Source: Chthonomonadia bacterium
GTDB taxonomy: Bacteria; Armatimonadota; HRBIN16
NCBI GenBank assembly: GCA_013314755.1
Contig: JABUFA010000034.1
Coordinates: 1 to 41,373 of the forward strand
DNA: 41,373 nucleotides
Direction of reading: 5' to 3'
Under the pieces are notes generated by a model. The model did not search any database. It saw only the letters and a list, made by a program, of their open reading frames with translations, and was not told the origin of the DNA. This document shows, in pieces, positions 17,891 to 27,257 of the stretch. The position numbers and the translations under genes are program-made. Position 1 is the stretch's first letter; each line of letters begins with the position of its first letter.

Positions 17891-19258
17891 GTGAAAAAGC
17901 GTACCCTGAAATGGTTTTTTTGGCTGTTATGGATTGCCGGCGGGCTGTACTTTGCCAATAAGAGCGCAAGCTACTATCGCCAGGCGAAAGCACTGCCGGA
18001 GAGCGTGCTGAGCGCAATTCCGGAGATGGCTCCTCATCGCGCGGGGGACCGGGTTCTTGTGTTTGCCCCACACCCCGACGATGAGGCGATTGGCTGTGCC
18101 GGAGTTATCCAGCAGGCGGTGCAGGCTGGCGCACAGGTCTGGGTGGTATACATGACCAACGGCGACGGCTTTCGCCTCGCCGTGGAACGTCAATACCGCC
18201 AGTCCAAACCCACCCCCGAACAGTACATCCAGTTCGGTGAGATGCGCCAGCAGGAAGCACGCCGTGCCATGCGCATCCTCGGGCTGGCAGACTGGCGGGT
18301 GACCTTTTTGGGCTACCCCGACCGGGGACTGGAGGCGCTTTGGCGGTCGAACTGGACGCCATGGAACGCCATGAACTCCTACTATACCTCTACCAGCACC
18401 AACCCGTATCGGGATAGCCTGCGACCCAATGCATCCTACTGTGGGCAAAACGTCCTGCGGGATGTGGAAACCATCCTGCGTCAGACCGTTCCCACTCACG
18501 TGTACGTGACCCATCCCGCCGATGACCACCCCGACCATTCCACCACTGCCCTGTTCGTGCAGACAGCGCTCGCACATCTGCGCATGCAAAGGCTGGGTTT
18601 TGCCCAGCGAGTGGTGCTTCGGTATTATATGGTGCACTGCGGCGACTGGCCCCAACCCCAGGGACTGCGCCCGCAGGCATACCTGACACCCCCTTCAGCC
18701 TTCTTCCATATCGGGCTGCACTGGAAAAAGCTGACCCTGACACCACAGCAACAGATGCTGAAACTGAAGGCGATACAGGCTCACGCTTCTCAGGTGCGCA
18801 TGATGTCTCGTTTTCTGCACAGCTTCGTCAGGCAGAACGAACTGTTTATCGAACAACCGGTGGTGCGTACCCTCTCGCCGAGCCAACCGCTGGTCTGGGA
18901 AGAACCGGACGCCGAAGATTTTCTGCGCGAGCTCCAGCCCGCGGGTGACTTCAGTGCCGGAATCGTGCGCACTGAAAACGGGCACATCGTCCTGCAGCTG
19001 TACACGCGCGCCCAGCCTCTTCCGGGCTTTGCTTACCTCTGCACTGCACACGTGCTTCACCCCGACGGCAGTGTCCATTCATTCACCCTGCGCGCCAAGC
19101 CGGGCAGGTCCAGCGCCTCAGCATGGACGGATGTGGACGGCGTCATCTTCCGCCTGCCTGCCGTTCCGAGTGGCTCCATCGTTACCCTGCACGCCCAGTC
19201 GCGCTTTGCTGGACTTCCGGTCGATAAGACCATCGGTCAGGTGCTGCAGACCCAGTAA
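17891..19258 (+). CDS. membrane-anchored PIG-L family deacetylase
   Basis: A 455-aa protein with a PIG-L/LmbE domain, a zinc-dependent deacetylase fold that acts on N-acetylglucosamine-type groups. After a basic N-terminus and one membrane segment (about 8-22) the domain starts near 53 with the metal motif HPDDE (61-65); the third ligand region is HPADDHPDHST, with the conserved His. The C-terminal 150 residues form a separate, probably beta-rich domain (FSAGIVRTENGHIVLQLYTR) that I do not recognise. The start is GTG at 17891; GGAGG lies 12 bases upstream. The anchored enzyme probably works outside the membrane on a surface polysaccharide or glycolipid. It stands alone after the tRNA. Confidence 0.88.
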   Translation: MKKRTLKWFFWLLWIAGGLYFANKSASYYRQAKALPESVLSAIPEMAPHRAGDRVLVFAPHPDDEAIGCAGVIQQAVQAGAQVWVVYMTNGDGFRLAVERQYRQSKPTPEQYIQFGEMRQQEARRAMRILGLADWRVTFLGYPDRGLEALWRSNWTPWNAMNSYYTSTSTNPYRDSLRPNASYCGQNVLRDVETILRQTVPTHVYVTHPADDHPDHSTTALFVQTALAHLRMQRLGFAQRVVLRYYMVHCGDWPQPQGLRPQAYLTPPSAFFHIGLHWKKLTLTPQQQMLKLKAIQAHASQVRMMSRFLHSFVRQNELFIEQPVVRTLSPSQPLVWEEPDAEDFLRELQPAGDFSAGIVRTENGHIVLQLYTRAQPLPGFAYLCTAHVLHPDGSVHSFTLRAKPGRSSASAWTDVDGVIFRLPAVPSGSIVTLHAQSRFAGLPVDKTIGQVLQTQ

Positions 19259-19269
19259 CAGAGCGCAAA

Positions 19270-19291
19270 GGCGCCGGGTTTAGCCGGCGCC
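19270..19291. terminator. hairpin between convergent genes
   Basis: GGCGCCGG and CCGGCGCC form an 8-bp, all G/C stem with a 6-base loop. It lies between the convergent PIG-L and prepilin genes. On the minus strand TTTGCGCTC follows it; there is no long U tract on either side, so it may end transcription weakly in both directions. Confidence 0.6.
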
Positions 19292-19335
19292 TCGCGGGAG
19301 GAGAGGAGGAGGATGGTTGGACGTTAAGTCTTCCC

Positions 19336-20019
19336 TCACGGCGACTGCAACGGGTTAAACTGGCTTACGCTCCATGGACTTACCACTGCCAGCCTGACCC
19401 ACCGCACGTGACCATCTGCAAACACCACGTTGTTTCCATCGTTATGGCGCGGACGCTGCCACTGCACCCGCTCGTGATATGCCGATTCCCAGTTCGGATG
19501 TCGCTCGGCGAGCTGCCCGGGGCTGACATACATCATGTAACTGGCAGTCGCGCCGTTCAGGTTATTCGCATCCGCCCGATTGTTGGGCGTATCGTAAGCC
19601 AGAAACGTGTTCGCTGGCAGGGTGATGCTGTCCAGCATCAATCCGCTGTATCCGTAAGCCGCGCCCATCAGGCGAGGAAAGCCCAACAGCGTATTATATG
19701 CGTAACTGGGCACCGGCTGGGTATTCTCAGGGCATACCCAGATGCGCATATCGGTAATATACGGTCGCAGTGCCGTCATCCATGCCCGTCCTTCGGGGGC
19801 AACGGGCGCATAGGGCATCGCCGCAGGGAGACTGCCTTCCCAGTCCTGGGCATACATCACGAACGCCTGTCCAATCTGGCGCAGATTGCTGACACAGGCG
19901 CTACCGCGTGCCGCCGCACGTGCACGCCCAAACACGGGCATCAACACGGACGACAGTATCGCCACCACGGCGATAACCACGAGCAACTCGACCATCGTAA
20001 AGCCTTTTCGCGTTCTCAT
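19336..20019 (-). CDS. DUF1559 prepilin-type protein, sigma-54 promoter
   Basis: A type IV pilin-like protein of 227 aa. The prepilin peptidase site is RTRKG before FTMVELLVVIAVVAIL, with Glu at +5. After the helix come FGRARAAARGSACVSNLRQI and, near the C-terminus, NVVFADGHVRWV, both standard for DUF1559 proteins. It is shorter than the 283-aa relative at 2155-3006 and has few cysteines. The ATG at 20019 lies eight bases after AAGGAG; a GTG at 20028 overlaps that site and is less likely. A -24/-12 promoter lies at 20108-20124, so it should be transcribed by RpoN with an enhancer-binding protein. Its role may be pilus subunit, minor pilin or pseudopilin. Confidence 0.9.
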   Translation of the reverse strand: MRTRKGFTMVELLVVIAVVAILSSVLMPVFGRARAAARGSACVSNLRQIGQAFVMYAQDWEGSLPAAMPYAPVAPEGRAWMTALRPYITDMRIWVCPENTQPVPSYAYNTLLGFPRLMGAAYGYSGLMLDSITLPANTFLAYDTPNNRADANNLNGATASYMMYVSPGQLAERHPNWESAYHERVQWQRPRHNDGNNVVFADGHVRWVRLAVVSPWSVSQFNPLQSP

Positions 20020-20107
20020 GACACTCACTCCTTATTTCACAGTGTTTGTCCTTGCGGGGCACCGTCTCTTGCGGTAGCCTCCTTTTTGCCTTGCACCACT
20101 ATTAAAT

Positions 20108-20124
20108 AGCAAAAAGCGTGCCAA
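20108..20124 (-). promoter_or_regulatory. sigma-54 (RpoN) promoter of the DUF1559 prepilin
   Basis: The minus strand reads TTGGCACGCTTTTTGCT. It matches TTGGCACG-N4-TTGCT at all conserved positions, with ten bases between the GG (-24) and the GC (-12). Transcription should start near 20097, about 78 bases before the ATG at 20019. The rest of the 20020-20220 gap probably holds enhancer-binding sites and the promoter of the divergent gene, but I cannot identify them. Confidence 0.8.
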
Positions 20125-20220
20125 AGCGGTGATAAAATTACCTGATTTTGCCCTCGAAAGCGGGAAAATGATGCCCTGCTCCCGAAAACATTACGGGTAA
20201 GAACGACGGGGAGGGACACG

Positions 20221-21480
20221 ATGCGCGTCATTGCCGAAGAAACCATTGCGACCTGCGAACCGCCCAATAACGGCTCAGGCCCCCTGTGGTGCTATGGTGC
20301 ACCGCTGATTGTGCGCACAGGAAATGAAGTCTATGCCAGCATCATGGAGACGGGAGCCAACGTGCCACCCCTGTGCAACACACGCCCCCGGCTCTATCGC
20401 AAACGAAAGGGCGAGGCATGGCAGATGGTATGGGCGCCTTCCGCCTTTCGCGAGCGCGAACCCTGTCCCCTCGTGACCACTCAACAGGGTAATCTGTTCC
20501 TCTCGCTGAATACCTCGCTCATGCCCCCAGGCACGCAGTACGGCAAATGCGAGCCGCACCTGCTGGAGTTCGCCCGCAATGCGCCGTCTGCCCCTCGAAA
20601 GCAGGTTCCCCCCTATCCGCGCACCGCCACGTTCACCGACCATTCCTACCGGGGCATCGCGGCAGACGGTGCACGCAATGAGATTCTGCTTCTGCACATC
20701 GACGCCCACACCAGCGAATACCACTACGCACTGCTGAAGAGCGATGGGCAATGGGACGCGCCCGGCGTCATCTCCTTCCCTATCCGCGCCTGCTATCCGC
20801 AGGTGCTCCTGCGCAACCGTTCTGCTTACGCACTGGCTATCGGCGACATTGTGGAACCGGTGGAAGAATGGCGGGGCTACAAACGCGAGAGAACCCAGCG
20901 CGAATGGGACTACGTTTTCCGCCGACTGTTTTTCACCTGGACGCCCAATGTGCTCTCGGAGCCGTTCAGCCCACCGCTGGAGATAGATAACGTGGACGAC
21001 ACCGGCGGGCATATCGTCAACCTGGACCTGTGGCTGGACAGGCGGGGTACGGCGCACGTTCTATACCGTCGAGAGCAGACCACCCCGCTGTTGCGCGAGA
21101 AGTACTTCCCGAACCTGCCCCTGCAGGCATCGCTGGAGTATTGCAGGGTGCAAAATGGACGTGTGGTAGACAGGCAAACGCTGATGCGCGGTGGTGAAGG
21201 TCTGTCCTCACCGCGTCCGCAGTACGCCCGCTTCCACTCACCCGACGGAAGACGCCTGCTGGCGGTCTGTGCGTTCACATCTCCCGAAGGCACATGGCAG
21301 AACGCGATACTGCCTCTACTCCCCAAAATCGGCGAGATGGAACCAATCCCGCTGCGCGAACCTTTCACCACCTTCTTCACCGCCTGTGAGCGAGGCGGAA
21401 GCCGCCCCTCACCGACGATTGACCTGTTCGGCATCGCGCAGGACGGCAGGGTGTTACGCTACGCCTGTGTGCAGATATAG
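20221..21480 (+). CDS. BNR/propeller-like protein of unknown function
   Basis: A 419-aa protein without a signal peptide. Its sequence is full of short beta-strand segments with Asp/Gly turns (WLDRRGTAHVLYRRE, then DGRVLRYACV near the end), as in BNR or sialidase-like beta-propellers, but no strict Asp-box is seen. No family is recognised with certainty. The ATG lies after GGGGAGGGACACG. It ends only seven bases from the end of a convergent sialidase-like gene, and the two may act on related substrates. Other possibilities are a lyase-type propeller or a carbohydrate-binding protein. Confidence 0.75.
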   Translation: MRVIAEETIATCEPPNNGSGPLWCYGAPLIVRTGNEVYASIMETGANVPPLCNTRPRLYRKRKGEAWQMVWAPSAFREREPCPLVTTQQGNLFLSLNTSLMPPGTQYGKCEPHLLEFARNAPSAPRKQVPPYPRTATFTDHSYRGIAADGARNEILLLHIDAHTSEYHYALLKSDGQWDAPGVISFPIRACYPQVLLRNRSAYALAIGDIVEPVEEWRGYKRERTQREWDYVFRRLFFTWTPNVLSEPFSPPLEIDNVDDTGGHIVNLDLWLDRRGTAHVLYRREQTTPLLREKYFPNLPLQASLEYCRVQNGRVVDRQTLMRGGEGLSSPRPQYARFHSPDGRRLLAVCAFTSPEGTWQNAILPLLPKIGEMEPIPLREPFTTFFTACERGGSRPSPTIDLFGIAQDGRVLRYACVQI

Positions 21481-21487
21481 CGGCTTC

Positions 21488-22504
21488 CTATCGTCTGGCT
21501 TCGCGAAGAATATCTGCCTCATCAAACACGGCGTGATAAATGACCGTGCGTTCTTGTGCGCTGAACACCAGGTGGATTTTGCCGTCTTGTGCCTGTATCG
21601 CGCTGGGATAAGCAAAGGCGTCGTTTCCCTCAAAAAGGTTGCGCCGGTAGGGATAGCTCTTATCTCCATCCACTGAAATCGCCGCGGTTAGGGGAGTGCG
21701 CTCGGAGGTGGAGTCATTGTAAATCAGCAGAAGATGCCCGTTGCGCAGGCGCAGAAACTCCACCGCTGAGTTCGGGTTCTTGAATTTCGTCTCCCTGCCA
21801 TCGCTCCAGGTGCGCCCTCCGTCTCGCGATTCCGCCCGCACAATGCGCCTGTCCTTCACGTCCTCGTAACTGCCCCCGGCGCGGCAGTAGCATACCAGAT
21901 GGTCATCCGACAGCGCAGCCACCGCAGGCTGAAGGTTGCCCAGCCTCGAACGAATTCGGTTCGTTTCCGTCCAGGTGTGCTTTTTAGCGTCGTAGATGAA
22001 GAACAGCGAGCAGGTCTCCGGCGAGACCATCTCAGGGTCATCTCCCACCTCGTAGTACGCCGGAAGCAGGATATTGCCGTTGGGCAGGGCAAGCGGGTGG
22101 TTGCGCACCATCATGCCCAGCGTCAGGCTAACAAGCATCGGGTCGGACCACGTCTTTGCGCCGTCGGTGGAAATCTTCGCCAGAATGATGGACGTGGACC
22201 ACGTGGCACCGGTGCGCACCACATAGAAAAGCCACACTTTCCCATCGGGAGCCTGCCAGATAACAGGGTTGCCCTCGGGCTGGTTGGGGGCGTCGGCGAT
22301 AGGAATCGGCTTCGTCCACGCCTTGCGTCCCCGGGGCAGGCGTGCGCCGTAGATAGCGGTGTCGTCGGAATACTCGTCTGAGCCGGCGTAAAACACCAGG
22401 TAGAGGTCACCGTTGGCAAGCTGGGTGATGGACGGCGCATGTTTGTAACGCCCACCCGGATGCTCTGGACCGAACACACGTTGAACAGGAACATTTGCAA
22501 TCAT
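21488..22504 (-). CDS. sialidase-like (BNR repeat) exo-hydrolase
   Basis: A 338-aa protein of the sialidase/neuraminidase superfamily. Asp-box motifs S-x-D-G-x-x-(T/S)-(W/Y) appear in order: ISTDGAKTWSDP, AESRDGGRTWSDG and SVDGDKSYPY. The N-terminal part (GGRYKHAPSITQLANGDLYL) is typical of family members annotated 'exo-alpha-sialidase'. There is no signal peptide with the start used here: the ATG at 22504 lies nine bases after a GGAG. A longer frame to 22600 would lack a Shine-Dalgarno. The true substrate may be a sialic acid, another glycoside or a polysaccharide. It is divergent from the 22589 gene. Confidence 0.85.
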   Translation of the reverse strand: MIANVPVQRVFGPEHPGGRYKHAPSITQLANGDLYLVFYAGSDEYSDDTAIYGARLPRGRKAWTKPIPIADAPNQPEGNPVIWQAPDGKVWLFYVVRTGATWSTSIILAKISTDGAKTWSDPMLVSLTLGMMVRNHPLALPNGNILLPAYYEVGDDPEMVSPETCSLFFIYDAKKHTWTETNRIRSRLGNLQPAVAALSDDHLVCYCRAGGSYEDVKDRRIVRAESRDGGRTWSDGRETKFKNPNSAVEFLRLRNGHLLLIYNDSTSERTPLTAAISVDGDKSYPYRRNLFEGNDAFAYPSAIQAQDGKIHLVFSAQERTVIYHAVFDEADILREARR

Positions 22505-22588
22505 GGCGTAATTCTCCATTGAGAGAGTGGTGATTCGACATTCGGAAACAGCATGAATATTCCTGCCGACAAGGGTCTGGAGGGTTCC

Positions 22589-24388
22589 ATGGTGCGCCAC
22601 AGTGTGGTCATCGTACTTTCCCTTGCAACGATTGGGGCAATACTTGCAGGCATCATCTGGTGGAATCAGCAGAGCGAGAAAACGGTGACCTATCGGATGC
22701 GCGATATGCTATCCCGTTACCTGCCAGCGGATTGTTTGCAGGATTCGCGCCTCGTCAAGCGTGTTACGCTCGACGCCTCTGGCTTACCTGTCGCGGAGGT
22801 GCTCCAGCTGGTCAGCGCGAGTTCGGGCATTCCGCTCTCTCCTGCCCGCGACGTGGGATCACTTCGAGTGTGTGTGCATGTGCGTGAGATGCCACTAATT
22901 GAGCTGATGGCATCGCTTGCTGGCGTGCTCGAACTTCGGTGGCAACCTTCAGAAGGAGGAGGCTACCAGCTCTATCAGCCAGCAGAACTACGCGAAGAAC
23001 TTCACGTGCAAGCACAGCAAAGGACGCAAAAGGCACTGAGAACACTCAGGCATGCCATCGCGGTGGTGAAAGCGGGACGGACAGACGAGCCAGACCACCT
23101 GATGCCTGCTACGACCAATCTACGGTCATCTTACATTCTGGCAGTAGTATCCTCCCTGTCGGCAACGGAGATGAACCGCCTTGTGGCGGGAGAGCCTTTG
23201 TGGATACCCGGAGAGCGGCTGCCTGAAGAGGCAAAAAAGCCTGTGCTTCAGGAGCAAGGCGGCACCAGTGAGAGAGTGTTCGCGGAGCTGAGCGTAAGCC
23301 CGCTTAGCCGTGCGGTATCGGTCATGGTGTACACCGACAATGGAGGTCTTGGTACTGTTATTGACCTGCTGCCCGAGCTCAGCCAGCCGCGCCCGGACCG
23401 TGGTACGCGCGACATGGAAGATTACTCGCTTCTCTTTCGTGAGGGCGAACCGCCCCCTGTAGAAAAGGTGGAGAGGTTCAATCGAGCCGAGAAGCTTACG
23501 GTCACTGAGGCGATTGCTCGAATCGCTCGGCAGCTGGGGCTCAATGTGGTGGCAGAATACTACCCTCTGACCATGCACCGCTACGTTATAGCCACTCGTG
23601 ACCCAAGGAATCTGGTAGCCCGGCTGAGCGAGCCTGTTCTCTACTCCGCGCAACATGTCGACCACACTCTGTGGCTCACCGCTCACTGTCGTGCTGAGCA
23701 CCGACATCTGGACATACCTCCAGAGACCCTTGAACGATGGTTTGAAGGCTCACACGAGTTCGGCTTGACAATGGACATCGCGCTGGAGATTGCCCGATTG
23801 CCGTTGGTGAAACAGGACGCGCTGAAAAACTACGCCATCTCCCGTTACTCGAAGGATACGAAAGTGAGGGTAAAGGATAAAGGGCTGGAGCTGTATGATA
23901 CGCCGCCGTACTCCGAACCTGCAAAGCGTGAAGTGTACACTCAACTTCAGGATCTTACCAACCTCAGTATCAATTCCAAGGTCGCCTCGAGAAACTTTAC
24001 CTCCCCGGTAGTCCGCTTGCTCGCAAGATTACCAGAAGCCCGGCTGAAGCGCGTGCTTGACGGAGAGCCTCTGCCCCTGCGTGCTCTTCCGCCTGAATTT
24101 GCCCCTGTGCTCGAAGAGCTGTTCTACTGCCAGCCTTCCCATCTGCGAAACCTCTGGTTCCGAAGCAAGACTCCGTGCTGGCTGGAGATACAGCGCACGA
24201 TAGGCACCATGTGGGCGACGGAGGCGCAGGGAGTACTGTGGAAATACACATCACCGTCCTCGCAAACTCCTGACGGGAACGCGGTAAACTATCGCGTGCG
24301 CGTGGAAAAGGTGCGGGTGCGACTGCGAACGCCAGCCGAGACCTTTGAGATACCGGGTTGGGAATGGTATCGCTTCAAACGGGTGTAA
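22589..24388 (+). CDS. large membrane-anchored protein with repeated STN-like and R-x3-GE-LP units
   Basis: A 599-aa protein with one N-terminal membrane segment (about 3-25; VIVLSLATIGAILAGIIWW). STN-like segments are seen at about 60-125 (ASGLPVAEVLQLVSASSGIP, then MPLIELMASLAGVLELRW) and about 305-345 (LTVTEAIARIARQLGLNVV). The motif R-x3-GE-x(6-8)-LP occurs at about 197-212 (RLVAGEPLWI) and 488-501 (RVLDGEPLPL); both also resemble the motif in the 9775 protein. The ATG at 22589 follows GGAGGG. No enzyme motif is visible. The protein is probably periplasmic or outer-face; function unknown. Confidence 0.78.
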   Translation: MVRHSVVIVLSLATIGAILAGIIWWNQQSEKTVTYRMRDMLSRYLPADCLQDSRLVKRVTLDASGLPVAEVLQLVSASSGIPLSPARDVGSLRVCVHVREMPLIELMASLAGVLELRWQPSEGGGYQLYQPAELREELHVQAQQRTQKALRTLRHAIAVVKAGRTDEPDHLMPATTNLRSSYILAVVSSLSATEMNRLVAGEPLWIPGERLPEEAKKPVLQEQGGTSERVFAELSVSPLSRAVSVMVYTDNGGLGTVIDLLPELSQPRPDRGTRDMEDYSLLFREGEPPPVEKVERFNRAEKLTVTEAIARIARQLGLNVVAEYYPLTMHRYVIATRDPRNLVARLSEPVLYSAQHVDHTLWLTAHCRAEHRHLDIPPETLERWFEGSHEFGLTMDIALEIARLPLVKQDALKNYAISRYSKDTKVRVKDKGLELYDTPPYSEPAKREVYTQLQDLTNLSINSKVASRNFTSPVVRLLARLPEARLKRVLDGEPLPLRALPPEFAPVLEELFYCQPSHLRNLWFRSKTPCWLEIQRTIGTMWATEAQGVLWKYTSPSSQTPDGNAVNYRVRVEKVRVRLRTPAETFEIPGWEWYRFKRV

Positions 24389-24392
24389 GTAG

Positions 24393-24417
24393 GGGGCACA
24401 CATGCCCTGTGTGCCCC
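24393..24417. terminator. hairpin between convergent genes
   Basis: GGGGCACACA and TGTGTGCCCC form a perfect 10-bp stem with a 5-base loop, five bases after the stop at 24388 and 11 bases before the minus-strand stop at 24429. No U tract follows on either strand, so it may be a shared, less efficient bidirectional terminator. Confidence 0.65.
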
Positions 24418-24428
24418 GAAAAACGCTC

Positions 24429-25466
24429 TTACTTCTCCGCGAACGCCGCGTCGAAAGCGATGCGCGATGGCTCGAAGTCCATCCGCTTCACGAAGGCGCA
24501 GGCTTCCTTCGCGCCATGTTCGCGGTCCATGCCGCTGTCCTCCCACTCCACCGACAGCGGTCCCTGATAGTTCACCTCGTTCAGCGCGCGGATGATGCCC
24601 TCAAAGTCAATGCACCCACGCCCTAACGAGCGGAAGTCCCAGTAGCGCTCGGGATGCCCGAAGTTCAGATGTCCACCGAACACACCCGACAGGCGCGGCG
24701 TGGACGACCAGTACACATCCTTCATGTGCACATGGAAGATGCGCTCACGGAAGGTGCGAATGAACGCCACATAGTCCACGCCCTGATAGCCCAGGTGGCT
24801 CGGGTCGTAGTTGAAGCCAAAGCGCCTGTGCCCGCCGACGGCTTCAATCGCCCTCTGCGCGGTGACGATATCAAAGGCAATCTCGGTTGGGTGCACTTCC
24901 AGCCCGAAGTACACATCCTCCTGCTCAAACACGTCCAGAATGGGCTTCCACCGCGCGGCGAAATCGGCAAAACCTTTGTCCACCAGGTCTGGCGGGTTTG
25001 GCGGGAACGAGTACAGGTAGGGCCAGATGGAACTGCCCGTGAAGCCGTTGACCACCACTCGTTTCAGCTGCGCCTTCACCTCTGGCGGGGCGGCGTTGAA
25101 GAACTTTCGCGCGGCGCGAGCGGTGTTCTTCATCTCCTCCGCCGCACGCTCCTTGACACCTTCGGGCTTGCCATCGCCCCACACGTAGGGCGGCAGAATC
25201 GCCTTGTGACGCTCGTCAATATTGTCGCACACTGCCTGTCCCACCAGATGGTTGCTGATGGCGAAGCACTTCAGCCCGTACTTGCTCAGTATCTCCCAGC
25301 GCGATTCGACGTAACCGTCCTGCGACAGCGCCTTGTCCACCTCAAAGTGGTCGCCCCAGCAGGCAAGCTCCAGTCCGTCGTAGCCGAACTCTTTCGCTTT
25401 CTGCGCCATCACTTCCAGCGGCAAATCCGCCCACTGTCCCGTGAACAGCGTGACTGGTCGCGCCAT
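24429..25466 (-). CDS. sugar phosphate isomerase/epimerase (AP endonuclease 2 fold)
   Basis: A 345-aa TIM-barrel protein of the xylose isomerase-like superfamily. Metal-ligand regions are present: a Glu in [13 protein letters not shown], Asp and His in [11 protein letters not shown], the His pair in RIFHVHMKD, and the last Glu in LSVEWED. An N-terminal [20 protein letters not shown] is also typical. The ATG at 25466 has AGGAGGG seven bases upstream. It follows the GHL10 gene by 67 bases. Related proteins interconvert sugars or inositol derivatives; the substrate here is unknown. Confidence 0.9.
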   Translation of the reverse strand: MARPVTLFTGQWADLPLEVMAQKAKEFGYDGLELACWGDHFEVDKALSQDGYVESRWEILSKYGLKCFAISNHLVGQAVCDNIDERHKAILPPYVWGDGKPEGVKERAAEEMKNTARAARKFFNAAPPEVKAQLKRVVVNGFTGSSIWPYLYSFPPNPPDLVDKGFADFAARWKPILDVFEQEDVYFGLEVHPTEIAFDIVTAQRAIEAVGGHRRFGFNYDPSHLGYQGVDYVAFIRTFRERIFHVHMKDVYWSSTPRLSGVFGGHLNFGHPERYWDFRSLGRGCIDFEGIIRALNEVNYQGPLSVEWEDSGMDREHGAKEACAFVKRMDFEPSRIAFDAAFAEK

Positions 25467-25533
25467 TGCATATCCCTCCTTTGCATGGTGTTCATCTTCT
25501 GGATTCGCGGTCAGGTACGGACTTCCTGCCCGC

Positions 25534-27240
25534 CTAACGCTTCGGCAGCATATCCACCAGTACCGCTTTCGCCTCGTCAATCACTATCTTTCCGCCCTCG
25601 CGGCGAAGCACGCCCTTCACCGTCACCACGTCGCCCTTCAGGAACGGCAGGGGCAGTTCGCCAGGCACTCGCACGGTCACCTCTCCAATCCGAAAGTCGC
25701 CGGTCGTGCCCGGCATCCCCTCGGTGACCGGCTGTTCGGTCAGCAGAACCGTCGTACCGTCCGCCAGCCTTTGCAATTGCTCCAGTCGTCTGACCACCGT
25801 CGCACTGCCGTTCCCCACCAGCAGATTGCGCGTGGTTACCCTGCCCGCCTCTACCTTCGCTTTCAGGGTATACTTGTCCCCTGTTCGCGTGCTGATGTGC
25901 AGGGAATACTCGCCGGGCGGCAGGTAAGCGAAGCCGAAGAAGCCTGTGCCGTCCACGTATTGTTCTCTTTCGATTCCCCTCCCCTTGAGCACCACCAGCG
26001 TGTGGTCGGCAGGGTTCAGCGTATCGGCATACAGTATCGTGCCCTTGATGTGTCCGGCTATCGGCTTCTCTTTCCACACCGCCGGGGGCACGGGAACCCA
26101 CTGCCCAAAGACCTTACCCAGCGTCTCGTAGAAAGCAGGATTATGCTTCTGCTCTTTGCCGCTGGCGTCGGTGTTCGTAGTGGCATAGGAATAGAAGCAG
26201 ATACCACGCGCCCGGTTGCCCCGCTCGGTTGGCTTCCACACCCGCTCTATCTGTTTCAGCGTGTCCTCAATCGGGTTTAGGAAGTTGCCCAGCCCGATGC
26301 CTGCGTAGCGCTCGTACTGATGGTCTTTCACAAACCGCATCCAGTTGTCCAGCCAGCGGGCGTACTTCTGCTCGTTGAAATAGCACATCGGCAGGTTCCA
26401 GTCCAGTATCCCCTCCTCCATCCAGCCGCGCCAGTCCTGATACACGCGCGAGTAGGCAGCGGAACGTGTCCACAGGTCATCCGTCTGCGGTCCGTTGCCC
26501 CACGTGATGGTCGCCGCCGAAACCAGTACCTTCGGGTTGACCGTCATCGCGTAGAGATAGGTTTTGCGTACCAGCGCGGTCACCTGGTCGCGCCGCCACT
26601 GCTTGAACTTCGCGCTCTTGAAGAAGGGAAAGCCGCCTGGCATCCCCCGTCGCTCGTTATACCGCTGAACGCTGACCGGGTTATAGCCCCACTGCTCACC
26701 TCCGTAACGCACGAAGTCAAAATGAATGCCGTCTACGTCGTAGTGCCGAATGACGTCCAGATACACCCGAAACGTCCAGTCTGCCGCGCCCGGATGACCA
26801 GGGTCAATCTTGGTGGCTTCGCCGTCGTAATCCTCGCCCATGTCACTCAGCGACAGATATTCGGGAAATCGGCTTTGAAGGGAGCGCGGATGCCGGTTCC
26901 TGCCCACCGCACAGGTGTTCAGCCATGTATGCACCTGAATATATGGCTTCTCGGTATGCGCTTTCTGGATCAGGTAAGCCAGCGGGTCAAACCCCTCGGC
27001 GATGTCCGAGGCGCGCGGCTCGTAGTGTGAGTTATAGTAGGCGTCCGCGCTTTTGCGAACCTGCACCACCACCGCGTTCAGCCCAGCCTGCCTGACCCGT
27101 GCCAGCAAGGTGTCTACCTGCTCCGGCGTTTTGATGCCCTCGTTGAATCCATCTACCCAGATGGCGCGCAGTTGCGGCTCGGCTGACGGAGTGGCAAACG
27201 CAGGTAACAGCAGAAGAAAGACCGACAAAAGATAACGCAT
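25534..27240 (-). CDS. secreted GHL10 (glycosyl hydrolase-like 10) family protein
   Basis: A 568-aa protein with a signal peptide ([19 protein letters not shown]). The GHL10 domain (about 22-360) is a TIM-barrel with [44 protein letters not shown] and [12 protein letters not shown], the last with the probable catalytic Asp. A carboxypeptidase regulatory-like unit ([17 protein letters not shown]) and an OB-like end ([20 protein letters not shown]) follow. It probably cleaves an extracellular polysaccharide; the substrate is unknown. The ATG has GGGGAGGTGAAG directly upstream. The frame remains open to 27360, but the upstream part lacks a Shine-Dalgarno and lies in the preceding gene. Confidence 0.9.
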   Translation of the reverse strand: MRYLLSVFLLLLPAFATPSAEPQLRAIWVDGFNEGIKTPEQVDTLLARVRQAGLNAVVVQVRKSADAYYNSHYEPRASDIAEGFDPLAYLIQKAHTEKPYIQVHTWLNTCAVGRNRHPRSLQSRFPEYLSLSDMGEDYDGEATKIDPGHPGAADWTFRVYLDVIRHYDVDGIHFDFVRYGGEQWGYNPVSVQRYNERRGMPGGFPFFKSAKFKQWRRDQVTALVRKTYLYAMTVNPKVLVSAATITWGNGPQTDDLWTRSAAYSRVYQDWRGWMEEGILDWNLPMCYFNEQKYARWLDNWMRFVKDHQYERYAGIGLGNFLNPIEDTLKQIERVWKPTERGNRARGICFYSYATTNTDASGKEQKHNPAFYETLGKVFGQWVPVPPAVWKEKPIAGHIKGTILYADTLNPADHTLVVLKGRGIEREQYVDGTGFFGFAYLPPGEYSLHISTRTGDKYTLKAKVEAGRVTTRNLLVGNGSATVVRRLEQLQRLADGTTVLLTEQPVTEGMPGTTGDFRIGEVTVRVPGELPLPFLKGDVVTVKGVLRREGGKIVIDEAKAVLVDMLPKR

Positions 27241-27257
27241 CTTCACCTCCCCTGTGT

